DNA of 64,000 nt from Styela clava. Lineage: Eukaryota; Chordata; Ascidiacea; Stolidobranchia; Styelidae. The position numbers and the translations under genes are program-made. Shown here piece after piece: positions 45,635-58,500 of this stretch (position 1 is its first letter; every line of letters starts with the position of its first letter). The DNA is taken from positions 21,939,395 to 22,003,394 of the forward strand of contig NC_135250.1 of assembly GCF_964204865.1 (NCBI RefSeq). Reading direction: 5' to 3'. Below the pieces are notes generated by a model, which saw nothing but the letters and a program-made list of their open reading frames with translations, made no database searches and was not told where the DNA came from.

Positions 45635-48600
45635 AGCATTCAAGTTTATTGATCATCCTTAATTAATTAATATTCGTAATCAACCACAAAAGATTGAAGT
45701 TTTTTTAGCAACTTTGTATCGAACCAACTTACGGATATTTTTTATGACAAAGCGGAGATTCAGGAGAAAATAACTCTGCCGTCTCGTTTACTGAATTTAT
45801 TTAATTATGACTTTGAATTAAAAATATGAGCTTTAGCGTTGCTATTATAAGATTTCTACGAAAGTTTCGGTCGTGTTTTCATCGTAAAAAATTCCTAAAT
45901 AGACAATGTCACGTATTAACTTAGTTCTGACTCAATTTTATCCGTCACGGTGAACTTTTTCAACTTATTCAAGCTTGTGCAATAAATAAAGTGTTCTTAT
46001 TTCACTACACTTACTTGAATAACTCAGCAGGAAGTCTCAAGCTAGCAATTCAACTTTTAATTCAACAACGGGTTTTAAAGCATTTGTTTCATTAAAATCT
46101 GTACACTCTCGCGTTTAAAGAATTGACACTGAGTTATTCTACATTAGGGGTTCTCAAACTTTAATATCTCATTCACCTTTTCAAACATTATAGTGAAATT
46201 TAGAATAGTATCTGAAACTGATTATAAAGTTGACATAAGTACAGTTAAAGCACACAGCAATCCTGATTTTACATTCTAAGCTACCAAATAGGTGGTCGTC
46301 TCTGTAGTGAGAGAATAAAAGCACCAATTACGCAACAAAGTATGTTGAATCTGATATGTTGTCATCGGCCACCCGCATTTGGTCATGTAACAAAGAACCC
46401 GATAGCCTATTGATGTAGTAAAGAAAAGTGTGAATACCTTGCTTGCAAAATTGACTCCCCAATGGATAACCAACCTTTCACAGATGAAAACAATATTATA
46501 TATAACAGCATAATCTAGTAGTATTAAAACCAGGAACCTGTAACCATGTTTCATAAATCTCATTCTCTTAGATAGATCTAGGAAAAAGACATAAATAGAG
46601 TTACTGAAAGTGTGACATTTTTTCTGAATTCAAAACATTATCACTGGCAGCTTCTCAGAATTATGTAATATTATAAAGACATATGGCATATTTAGTCAGT
46701 GAACTTGAATGTTATTCTGAAAATAGCAGCCTTCTTTCACGCTTGTTCACATCATGTTAACGTAAACAAGCGTACAAAATATATTCTGTCCGAAATTGCA
46801 CGCACATACTGCTTTCTAAAGCCATTGAATGGTGATATCTAGGATTTGGCATTCGTAATCCAGGTTTGATTTCTTACATTGATAATATTCGATTTATACG
46901 GTTGATCAAGTATGACTCATCATGGTAATTAAGCCAATATCACCGAAAAACGATTGAAGAGTTTTTAGGGCTCACTCTTTACCTACGAAGTCTACAAAAT
47001 ATCTGTTGCGTCACTGCCCGTCTCGAAACGTTGTCGCTGATGTAGGCGCCGCTTTTAATTTACCGTAGAGCCGATTTGTAACAGATCGAAGATCAGATAT
47101 CTGTCTGGTTGATACTGAATAGGTGACGTTTTAATAGGTATAATGCGTTGAATTGAGGTAAAAACCATTCGCTATTATGCATGCGGTAAATGAGGTTAGT
47201 GTAGAATGTAATATACTTGTATCGTACATTATAAGAGATTGTTGCTCTTATGATGAATGTCATTGTAGGTGTAGGTGGTATAGATAGAACGTCACGGATG
47301 AGAGATTAGCATAGTCCTGTTGGGATTATATCATTATATCAAGTTGACTGCTCTGATTATAATCTTTTTACCGGCTCTGTACTGATATATAAACAGGCTT
47401 CATACATGTTCTTTTACATCTTGGTAACCCAAATTCCTATTATATCAAGTTTTGCATGAATAGTCAACCTCAATTTTTGTTTTCTTGGGGGCGACTTTCA
47501 CAAATACTTGATTTGTAATTCCTCACCAGAGATACATTTGCAACGAAGCAACCATATTATGAATCGGCCTTAAACATTTCACGGCCCATCGCGTGTACGT
47601 GAGGCTGGATGACTTTGATCGACAAGCTTGAGCTTTTTGGTATTATCCTGCTATTAATATCTGACCAGTTTCTGTTTATCTAGGCTAGGAACAATAACAG
47701 GACGAGATAGTGTCAGGTGTAACATTACTTCACCTAACCTGAGATAAACAGATCAGAAAATTTGTGTTGAAACAATAACACGATATTACAGAGGTTTATG
47801 ATACAGTATAAAGTAAACGTATTTTCTTGTTTTTACTTACCGCCTGCAGCTGGTTGTATTATGATGCCTCGGCTTCGCGCTTACTTTTAGCAAATACAAT
47901 GGTACTGAACTGCAGTTGGGGCAATTGGTGCGGAGATAACAAACTACAATAAACATTATTCTCGGATAAGATACCTTTTTCTTGCTGTCATCGACCAACT
48001 GTGACATAAGCCCGAGGAAGACATGTAAAATGTAGTTTAGTTTATTAGTCAATGCGCTCAGTACGAACGACATTTGTTTTGATAGGAGTTCACGTTTTCA
48101 GCTGCAGGTGTTTTCTCTTATATAAACATATGTCTGGGATATCATAATATTTTAGTTTTCTTTGCTTAATGCTGTAGGAGAACAAGGGGCGTGATCCAAT
48201 AAAAATTCCAAATCGAATCAGCAGTTGTTGCCTTATTGTGTTTTACGCATCACTGAAAATGTCTAAATCGGAGAATTCAACAACCCTTTTTCAAAAACTC
48301 ATATAGTATTAAAATATATATTTAAAATTGATTTGCTGCTAAAAACGAAATAACTACAGCAAAACCTAACAATCCTATACATATGAATGTACTAAAGGTA
48401 TTCAAGATATTTTGGGTAACTTGATTATAGGACCATTATATCTTCTAAATAATGGCGGCTCACTCGGCAAACTTTACACTACCCAAAACTATATGTAAAA
48501 TATATTTTTCAAGCACAAAAACTTCTTCAAGTGGTTGTATAATATGCTACTGGCACTATTATGAATAATTTAGTTTATTGTAAAAGTTGAACTCACACTG

Positions 48601-51600
48601 AAACTCATAACTCTTATGTTACATGTTGGAACACTGCCTTCTAAAATTCCCCCATGTTTCGCTCAACAGTGTATTCGTCGATGAATTGCTGCAGACTCTC
48701 CGCAGTTGCATGAGCCACCGTGAAAAATGAACACAATAATATTTTTATCGTAAACTAATTTCAAGATAAGAGTTACATGTGTGTGGGTACCGCTCAAGAA
48801 TATTCGTTTTGAATAATGGTTAAATTAGAAGCCTATAATTAAGGCAATGTAGATTTGTGATTCAGAGGGGAACCCAGATTCGAGTTCGCCACGTGATTTA
48901 GAACGGAGCGCGGGAAATACAACCTAGCAATTTATTTCGTTTTTATTAATCTTATATCGCTTTTGGTTTTTATACATCTAAGTAATAATAGCATCGAAAT
49001 GCGCTATGTTATTATTACACGTACACTTTTATTTGTAGGGGTCAAAAGCCAGTTTCAGGTCATGAGGAAATGGCTGTCTTTAATCATATCGCATTGGTGG
49101 TTTTTCAATCGGTTTGCAATACGGAAGAAACGAGTGTAGTGAAATTGCATAAGTGACGTTTCCGAAACTTGTTTTTCACGGGTGCATTGTTTTTGTCATC
49201 GTGTGTTTCTCTAATCGTCTAGACTAGACCATGTATATTGTTTACCTTATCTATCGCCCAATCTGTCTGTTTTACGGAGACGCGCAGATTTACCGAGAAG
49301 CCTCGATAAGATACTTATAAATGATTTTGAAGTTGAAAGTGAAGACACGGTGTTCTATGGTCAATAAATTAAATCAGACACAAAAATACATGTGTGTAGA
49401 GAGATACGACATGATAATCGGAAAGAGAAACGTGACAGAAAAATTTAGTGCGATTGATTAAAGTAGTTCTCATCGATAGATGGCGCTCTATATTGTTTTA
49501 ACTACCTACCACAATAAGTACGCTTTGCGGACAATGTGTATGTATATTATTGTGTTGCTTCCCGAAAGATGATTAAATAAAGATAATTGCAATTATCGCA
49601 AAATTATTTATTATCACCTAAGAATCAGACATTCATCTCATTTAATCGAAATAAAATCAAACGAAACGAGTTTCTCTTTGAGGTATTCGACTTAGTTCAA
49701 TAAAAAATATGTTTTCGCACTTGTAGGCAGTAAACAGATGAGGTAACTGTATTTTTTTTATATGATTGGATATAAATTTGCTGAAAGTATTCAAAATGCA
49801 TTATAAACATTTTAGATTATCGAAGAACTTGTAGTCATAAGAATATAAACAAACGGACTAATTGAGGCGTCAAAGTATTACCTCATAACTGTGCTTGAGA
49901 ACGTTTCAACCTGTCACTTAGTGAAGTCGAGATTGATTTTGAATTAGGTCGTCAAAACAAAAAGAAGTCGGCAGATAAGCATAACGATGATAACTTCAGA
50001 TAGTGAAATTTTAGTCAGTGTTCGGATAGGATGTGGTCAACACAGGCATATGTGGCAAATTATTGTGATGAGGCAAATAATATACACAATGTGGGATTTG
50101 GTGGTGTTGTTGATGAGATTGTGGGATCATAATATTCGGTAAACAGTATTATTAATAAAGTTTATCACGTACGTTTCTTCCAGCTATCACGCTCTATTCA
50201 CGCGATCGATTTATGGTGTATTTATGTAATACTTGGAAGTTCATCTTAGTACATTAACATATTTTTCGTTTATCTGGTGATTTCTTTCGCTTGTTGCGTA
50301 AACAATTACGTTAGCAACCATACCTCTCTTTGAATAATTCTCCAGTAAGGCGACGCTGTTTGTATTTCACAGGCGAAATATTTCGGCCATTTTAAGGCAC
50401 CAATCAATCAGAATTATTTCCTTACTGTAGAATAACTTGAGTTCCTCACAACGCGCAACCTATAGCCTTGGCCATTTCAAGTCCAATCTGCTCTAAAAGA
50501 GTCTTATATTCATATCATAGGTCGCCTCTCTACATTTTTGCGCAATATGATAAAGTTTATCATCAGTTTCGATTTTAGTTACCCTGTTAATGATATGATT
50601 GGTGTCAAGGGATAAACTGTTTTACAATTTTTTATAAATGATTGCGCAATTATCCATCAAGAACCGTTGATAAGGGTGCGTTCAGTTTGACATTTGTTGC
50701 AGCTTTTAATTCAAATATCTATATTTGACGGTCAATCACAATTTAAGTTGTGCTTTGGGGAATAAGTTTGCACTTTCGCAATACCCAATAATGGCATTTT
50801 CGCCATTTCATTTGGAAACACGAAACTGTCCTTAAAATCAAATTATTTTTTATGATATTAAATGCATACTAAATTATAATACGCGTCGATTATACTTGCA
50901 ATGCTGACATGCTTATTAATATTTCATGCATTCGGATTTTAAATATATGTTAGCCCGCATAGAACAGGGATTATTGTCAATTTGTATGGTAAAAGATATA
51001 AAGGCAGTACGTTGTCAGTCAGGATAAAAACGAAGGAAGAACATTCAGGTATGAGGGCGAAATATAGTTTGTAACGAAAGCGAATGAAAGTGTATCCCGA
51101 AATTTGCCAGAACCTGCGAACTCATTCTATCGTAGGGTATTTAAATAGCATTCAAAATAAATGAAGAGATGGGCGATTTAGAATGGGGTGTAGATCAAGT
51201 ATAAGGCTTTACACGAAGGAGTCATATTCCATTGAATGTTCACTAAACCTTCTTCCTTTATTCTCAATGAAAAACTTAGCATTTTGGGTATTGCTGGATT
51301 AATAAACAAATTCGCATAATACGTAGACGCGTTTTTGACTTCGTCATCTTTATGACGTTCGCAACAAATGACATTGTATTGCACCATTTTAAACCAAGAA
51401 AAAATTTTCAAGATCAGATATTTTTAGTAAGAGCTTACACGCGATGACGTATGATGTGAATGGTTAGATCCAAATTTATCGTTTTATTATAAAACGTGTT
51501 TTTTATGTCACATGCCCAATCAAAGTGATACTTGCCTTATCACCTCAAATATCGTTTTCTTGTCGATATGCTTACGATACTCGTGTGATCTGTTATAAAT

Positions 51601-52739
51601 TGTCAGTGCCTTCTATGTTTCCTTTTTGTCGACTATATCGAAATCCTTCTTAAAATTATACTTGAACTTTCCAGCCCTTGTGCATCCCCCTTCAACCGAC
51701 CCTACTGTATATCGGAATGAGCGAAATATGAAATAGCGCGCAGGTTTTCACCCCAGTCAAACATTAAAATGCTGCAAAAGCATTTTCAAAAAAGCTGTGA
51801 AATATATAATAGACCGTTATGACAAAGTAATAGCGTATGGAAATTAATATCAAAGCAGATTCAGAAAACATAGTGTTCTAGACGTCACGTGTAATCCTCC
51901 ATTGCCGTATTTCTAACTGCACGTTTATGAACATGATTGGGCAAAAAAGCGTAGCGGTGTTTCGCTATAAAAACTCGAAAACTGTCTAGATTTAGTTTGA
52001 GGCCTGATAGCATATCAAAATTCAGAAAAATAGCAACAGTGAAGACAGTTCTTTGCTTATAAATTGATTTATTAGTAAACGGGCACTCTGCGGCATTTTC
52101 GCACTAGGCTACTACGTTTTTTTCGGAAGCGTTAGATAATAATATCAGTAAGAGTTAGTAAATTGATAATAATTCGGCTTCATATGAATAGTTCGCACAT
52201 AATGAAAACATAATTGATTGCCAGTGACGACTTCGCCAAAACCAATTCACATGTAAGCTTAGGAGCAATTTTGTCGGACAAGTATAGTTCGCTTCGGATC
52301 AGTCTATATAAAAAATGCACACCGAACGTGACAGATATCAACTGTCGGAAACTGACTATTTAGCAGAAAGTTAAATTCTGGTATTTGCCACCCAGCGCAG
52401 AATACTTTGTGGTATAATCTTTTGTTATTTGCCGTACTTCGTATGCGATATATACCAATCACTACGATCTGTACGATGTATGCGTCAAGCTATTGTGAAA
52501 GTTTTCATTCTTCAAATGATTTTTGCATTCTATTTTTGATACTACTTAACATAAATTGCATACTCGATATTATCGCACTATTAATTATTAGGGAGAAAAG
52601 GTCAGCGTAATAAAAATGACATAAAAAGTGCAAATCAATTTTGGCAAAAGTATTATAACATACATCTAGAGATAGATCAAAAATGTCGGCTCTATAATCA
52701 CAAGAAACATTGGCCTCGTCATGGGTAAATTAGCGTAGG
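45635..52739. other. long intergenic region, no gene recognised
   Basis: About 7 kb with no convincing coding frame. A possible solo hAT end (AGGGGTTCTCAAACTTTAA) lies at 46146 and a short foldback at 47672-47751. TATA-like sequences occur near 51000 and 52303, but no downstream gene could be supported. Density of recognisable repeats is clearly lower than in 11-45 kb. Confidence 0.5.
47672..47751. repeat. foldback with arms of about 18 bp
   Basis: CTGTTTATCTAGGCTAGG (47672-47689) is nearly the reverse complement of 47733-47751, with one bulge and one mismatch, around a loop of about 43 bases. It could be a small MITE or a chance hairpin. Confidence 0.6.
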
Positions 52740-52752
52740 GCCTTTCTTCGGT

Positions 52753-52758
52753 TTTATT
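52753..52758 (-). terminator. poly(A) signal of the Pro/Tyr-rich gene
   Basis: AATAAA on the minus strand, 74 bases past the stop codon. Confidence 0.65.
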
Positions 52759-52832
52759 TTCGCCGGCATTGTGTGCGACTGAGATTCCACAGGTTCAGTC
52801 CTATAGATGTGGTAAATACGTATTTGGCAAGT

Positions 52833-53696
52833 TCACACATTCCAGCCTATTTGCAGTCTCTCGAACTGCTTTGCGTAATAATCATCGTTTATATACCCTT
52901 TTGAAGATTGAGATACAGTTACCGTTTCTTCCACCGGTTGCATCCCTGAATAATACGAAGATGTTGGCGCAGAGGGTGGTCTGTAATACTGATTATCATA
53001 ACCGGAAAACATAAAGTCTCCCCAACCATAATTACTGGGTGCTTGTGGCTGATATGTATCCCCGGGTGGCGCTGATGGTGAACGTTCGTCTGTTGCATCC
53101 GAGTGTTCGGGTGCCATATGTTTTTGTGTAATTTTCTCGTGCCCCGGTTGGCTCGTAGGATTTTGATAACCTGGGTATGCTGGATACGGTGTTGCTTGAT
53201 ACGGAGTTGGCTGGGGAGTCTGACCATATGCACCGTAAGGCTGAGGTTGGCCATATGCAGGCCAGTTACCTTGTGCTGCCGGCATCGCGGGCTGTTGGTA
53301 TCCACCATACCCCATCGGGGCGCCATATGAATTTTGAGGTGCCGGTGGATATCCGGGTACTTGTGGATACGTATAAGCGGGATTTGGTGCGTATCCGGGA
53401 TAGGGTTGTTGCGCGGGCATTGGCGGATAACCTGTGGGTTGTGGAGGCGCATTTGGGTATCCGGTCTGGGGTTGCGACGGGTAGGAGTAACCCTGCCATG
53501 TGTTAGGATAGGGATTGCTGGGCTGTGGCTGCCATTGCCATTGTGCGGGCTGTGTGGGATACGGATTGTAATCGGCTACTGGAGGGTTGACCCGAGCAAG
53601 TGCATCCACACAGCTATAGTAAGCCTGCAACTCCTGATCTCTATCAATAAACACTGGCACGATCGGATCCTCGTAAACAAGCTTCTTCTTGCCCAT
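52833..53696 (-). CDS. proline/tyrosine/glycine-rich low-complexity protein, 287 residues
   Basis: A single uninterrupted minus-strand frame. Residues 1-40 (MGKKKLVYEDPIVPVFIDRD...) are non-repetitive. Residues about 41-200 are dominated by P, Y, Q and G with repeated GYP, PYP and YPGY units. The C-terminus (VEETVTVSQSS...YYAKQFERLQIGWNV) is again ordinary sequence. There is no signal peptide or membrane segment. The composition resembles prion-like or annexin/ALG-2-interactor-type disordered regions, but no family is recognised. The unbroken frame on one strand, a good acceptor 36 bases upstream of the ATG and a downstream poly(A) signal all support a real gene. Other frames through the same repeats are shadows. 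Confidence 0.8.
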   Translation of the reverse strand: MGKKKLVYEDPIVPVFIDRDQELQAYYSCVDALARVNPPVADYNPYPTQPAQWQWQPQPSNPYPNTWQGYSYPSQPQTGYPNAPPQPTGYPPMPAQQPYPGYAPNPAYTYPQVPGYPPAPQNSYGAPMGYGGYQQPAMPAAQGNWPAYGQPQPYGAYGQTPQPTPYQATPYPAYPGYQNPTSQPGHEKITQKHMAPEHSDATDERSPSAPPGDTYQPQAPSNYGWGDFMFSGYDNQYYRPPSAPTSSYYSGMQPVEETVTVSQSSKGYINDDYYAKQFERLQIGWNV

Positions 53697-53745
53697 GTTC
53701 CAAGTCGTTTAAATTGAAAACACACGCTATCTCTGAAATGAAAAA
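53697..53745 (-). promoter_or_regulatory. 5' UTR segment with splice acceptor upstream of the Pro/Tyr-rich gene
   Basis: On the minus strand TTTTTCATTTCAG ends at 53733, leaving a 36-base leader before the ATG at 53696. It can receive an upstream non-coding exon or a spliced leader. Confidence 0.6.
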
Positions 53746-55486
53746 CGCAATCATTGACACAGCCGTTCCTCGATCATCTGGAATGCTTGTGGGAATTGGG
53801 ATTGTGGTTCCGCTTTAAAAAAAGCTTGAAAACCACTGTCCAATGGACTAAGGTGTTCGGGCTGATAAAAAAAGATGAACTGAAGATAAGTTAACTGCCT
53901 AAAAGAATAAACCACCACTGGTTATGATTGATGTCTCACATAAACCTAGACGCTTCCACAAAGGACATTCATTCACAAGGCGAATATACTTTCTTTTCAA
54001 TAGCATCGATTATCAAAAGCGTACCTCGCGGATATGCTGTCGTAGCGAGCGCATTCTATTCGATTAACTTTGTTCGTATTGGACTGTAATAACCTGAGGC
54101 GCATTGCTAAGCACGGGAATGTTACCAATAAATAACTACCAAGCATAAATATGTTTATGAGGCGGGCTGTAAATATTTAACCGACGAGGTCTAACATTTA
54201 AGGCGAGTTTAAGATGCTATTTACAAACTACGGTACGTTACAGTTTCTGTTAACGCCAAATACCAAATGTAATCCGTTAGGTTAGAACGTCCCGTGCAGT
54301 TCCGAATATGTGCTAACATTGACAGACTTCGACACTGACAGCTATGCCATTGTTACAATGTTCAGATGTTCGATATTTGCGCCACAAAAGCTACTAATTC
54401 ACTCACTTGGAAACATGATATGATACATGCTGTGCTACCATAACGAATTTCTATCAAAACACTTCTTCGACTGACATATCTTCCACGGTCAACGGTATAC
54501 GCGCATACACACACGCACACATTTTAACTACGATCGTGTTGAGGCATTTTACTCAAACCTGGTTTATTGGAGAGATAAGCATAAGAGATAACACTCTGTC
54601 TAAAACACATTGGTATCCCTGCCTAATTACACAAGATTTTACAACTGAGAACCTATGTGACCAGATCTACAGAAAAGGTAACAGACTTTACTCATTCGCC
54701 AAAGCGCCGTTAATGTTTGATCGGTGTTTTTGTCATCACTCGTAGAGGCGGAGCGTGAGTAACCACTCGACCGTATCGTCTACGCCGCGGTGAGAAACGC
54801 AATTTCGTTCCGCGTTTCGTTTGGCAATTGCGTTGTGTTCGAGTAGAATTGTATATTGCTAAAATAGGCTCTCAAAATGCAACCCCATGGTACCCCGTGA
54901 TGTGGAAACATTTTTCACTACACCACAAGATATAGTGTCATCTGATTCGAATACGCTAAATGCAATATTGGTCTATTTATATAATTGTAATGTCCAACCA
55001 ATTAATGCAGGGTGAAGAAAACCATTAAACATTTCGTGGGAATGCCGGAGGTTTTAATGCGTTAATTAGGTATCAAATATCTCAGACACCCAAACGCTGC
55101 ATCACTCAGTGTAAAACCTCTGCCATCATTATTCATATATTTCTTTCTTTTTGCGGAGTGAAGATTATTTTTCTTTGAACAAACGCAAATACGTAGTACT
55201 ATCTGCGTATATGAGACTGAAAACCATTCTCCGTAAAGACGTTTCTAGTGTTCTTTTGTGCATTACTTCACAATGCATATTTAATTGATAAATTCTTTTA
55301 TTTAAATATTTGATTTTCGGGTTGCGCATTTATTTGAACTCAATTGTTGCTCTCGAATAAAATGCTGTTCAAATCTGGCTACACGTGTTCATTCCCAGCT
55401 CAAAAGGTATTGTCACATAAAAAGACTTGATATTTGTCAGAGAAGTCGACTTTACTTATGGACATGGCTAGGTACTGGGCGCTACA
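53746..55486. other. intergenic region between divergent genes
   Basis: Lies between the 5' ends of the minus-strand gene at 52.8 kb and the plus-strand gene at 55.5 kb, so it should contain both promoters. A minus-strand GTGAGT donor near 54407 is a candidate end of an upstream exon. The 54760-54860 stretch is GC-richer than its surroundings. No gene recognised. Confidence 0.45.
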
Positions 55487-55494
55487 TATAAATA
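55487..55494 (+). promoter_or_regulatory. candidate TATA box
   Basis: TATAAATA, followed about 20-30 bases downstream by CTCAGTCTG/GAGTTAG where transcription could start, and by a strong splice donor (CAAGGTAAGA) at 55608/55609. The arrangement fits a promoter plus a short non-coding first exon. Confidence 0.45.
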
Positions 55495-55509
55495 TATGTT
55501 GTCTCAGTC

Positions 55510-58500
55510 TGTTGAGTTAGGTATTGAGTCCGACGTGTATTGCTGTTGTGAGTGCAGATTACCTATTCTCAACCGTGGGATTCAGGACGTCACACGGGTT
55601 CGCGCAAGGTAAGATTTATATTACAATTAAAAACCGTAGTCGCGGAATGCCATTGTGCTACGTCGATCGGATATTTATATCCGGATAAAAAATGTTCAGA
55701 CGGATTTGGGCGGTGCGTAATTAATTTTTGATAAACTTCCGTTTAGTTCAAAGGGGCTCATTTATTTTCGAAGCAATCACATTTTATGCTATTGTCAGCA
55801 AGTAGAGTAACTCAATAATATCGAGTAGGACTGCTGATTCAGCGATTTTCTCTAACACCTTGCCGATGTCATTGCCCGTAATCCAAATAGCATTTATGAG
55901 TATATTCTTTTATAGCTAGATTTAGTATGAATTAGCCACATCATAACCCGGGGAAATAGAGAACTTAAGGTTAATCCGTACTAAAATTAGAATTCCGTAC
56001 TCTTATGTCAGTAAGTCCTGGTAGTGGAATGGTACCACAAACACCAAACTCGGGAAATTTGGTATCGAACGCGGATGAAGAATGCCCGAATCATTTTCAT
56101 ACAATGATTGCAAGTTGCAACAATTCATTCAAAGGCGGTTATTTACATGCTATTGTCTTGAATGGAAGTCGAAAAACCGAAGTAAAAAATAGCGCCTGTA
56201 GTAATGACATGTTAATTGCCGTTAAATTAATTAGCTCGAGACAGATTTATTCAATCGAATAAATTGCAATCATATTGTAAGTATTATTCAAGACGCAGTT
56301 TAGTTTAAACTGGTTCAGGTAGAATGCAACGATGTCGAAAAATATTTGCATAAAATAAATTAACTGGGATAATTTTCAGCTTTAGGCACTGTTTCTATTT
56401 CAGCTTGTTTAATACACAAGATAAATCTCCACATTATGTAGTTTTCTATAAATACTATTAAATTAATTTTTTTTGAAAACATATGGATTTATTGACATTA
56501 CGGTGGAATGCGAGTAAAAATAGAAAGCATGTATTGCAGGAAAGGACAAATATATAAAGCGGGTCATCAACAGATGCCAGTTTTATTCTCTAATTAGATA
56601 AATACAGCCAAGTTAGCCTATGCGTTTGTGAGCCAAGTGGCCAATATCCTATTTTTGACAATGATTATGTGTTATTCTTTTTGATCGGTAGGCATATAGT
56701 GAACACCTAGCCATCTTACTGTGTGTTTTTGAATTTCAATATTAATATTTGTTGTTTATATATTAAATCATTATTTTAACAGCATACGTTTTGTTGAATA
56801 ATTGACAACAAAGAAAGCAATGCCTCTTGGGGTACCAAAAAGATCTCCTTCAAAACACTTTGATAGCCCTGTTCGACATCGGGCGTCAAAAACAAGACGC
56901 AAAGAGTCTTCGACTATGCATGGCTGGGAAAATGGAGGTTACATTCGTGATAGCGATGCTGTCATAGAGGTAAATGCTGTTTATACTGATACTAGGGCTG
57001 GGAATGCTAGATGGTTAACGGTTACGATTTATTTTCACCGTTAACTGACATCTCATCTTTATAATGTACAATTAAATCGAATATCATTAGTTCATCGCAA
57101 ATTTATCTCCTTTGACGTTTGATTCTAACGAATATCACTAACTGTATTGGTAAGGACTCAATAAATGTGAAAAATGATTGAGGTCCCAATATTGCAGATT
57201 ACGAAAATTTGACAATGCTGAATTCAGAATCAGTTCTCACTCAAAATAATATGTTCACGTCTTCACGATATTATTGCACGAGCGTCTATTCAATGTCATT
57301 CAACAAATGCGTAGTTGATGCTGTTTTTCTTTATGATATCTCGAGGTAGAGTTTGCATATCAAACATTGAAAATTAGTCACACGAATAACATTTAACAAC
57401 GGAATCGGGCTTTACTGAAATACTTCCATGTCCGAAGCACGCTGCATACCTCTTGTCTGTTAATTTTACCCAGTTAACGGGTAAAGTTTTTTCCTGAAAT
57501 TCGCGTCGCTATTAAATACCGTTGTTATTTAGTGCATTTCTACGACGATGACACAATACTCATAGCAAATTCAATGGAGTTTTTATTTTGCTAGCAATGC
57601 GTGCAGGATTAGGATATGTTTTGTTCAAATCAAAAGTTACAATACAGTATTAGACATTCAATAAAACCCGGCAATATCTACTTTATAGTAGTACAATGTG
57701 CCGATCACATAAGCTTGCTTGAAAGCGAGATTGATTTATGCACTAGTGTGTTTACAGTTAATGTATTCTTTATCTGTTATACAGACTCTCGAGTTTGGGT
57801 TACTGCAACAGAAAATGGCAGCTTTTCTTGCAAACCCCTTTTTTGTCATCATAACGTTACTTCCCTTTGTGTCATTATGTTATGATGTTTGGGCTATTGT
57901 ATTACGAACCTGAACTGTTGATGCCTTGCGTTGGGTAGTTTAGGCTGCGATCCCGCCGGCATGCTTTTGCCGTGTATACCGTGTGCGTATGGTTCCATTA
58001 CATTTGAACCCACGTGCATTTGAACCCACGACAATTGCACCTGCATACCATTGCACCTATGGGAATTGTTTTACAGATATTTTAACCCATAGTAACCCTA
58101 ACCTATGGGTTTTAACACCCGCATATAGATTGAACCCGCGGATATACACATGGGTTCAAATGCACGGTCACCCGTGCGTATATATAGTACTGGTCGCGAG
58201 GTGGCGTAGCGTCGCTGTAGAATTCTAACCTGAAAATGTTATCTGATTGCCAACGGTGACTGAAAATTTTTATTTACACACAATCACTTAATTTGGTAAA
58301 GATAGGAACTGCGTGATTGCGGCCATATTTTTCTTTCCAATTATTTTGAAAATATTTTAGTAATAAATAAGCTGTTTTGGCACGCTGTTTGCGTCTTAAA
58401 TGAACGCTCCATGTAATTAGTCATGCCAATGTGAGCTAAGGGCAAATAGCTGCCGTTTGCCAAACGTTTTATGTTTTTATGCGTCATCAGATGGAAATGT

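Noticed and set aside
52303..52610. TATA-like TATATAAAA with a 67-codon open frame downstream
   Set aside because: The frame has no ATG at its start, the peptide resembles nothing and no splice signals support a gene.
52919..53717. several open frames on both strands overlapping the Pro/Tyr-rich gene
   Set aside because: All arise from the repetitive, stop-poor sequence; only the 287-codon minus frame has a start with acceptor, a normal C-terminus and a poly(A) signal.
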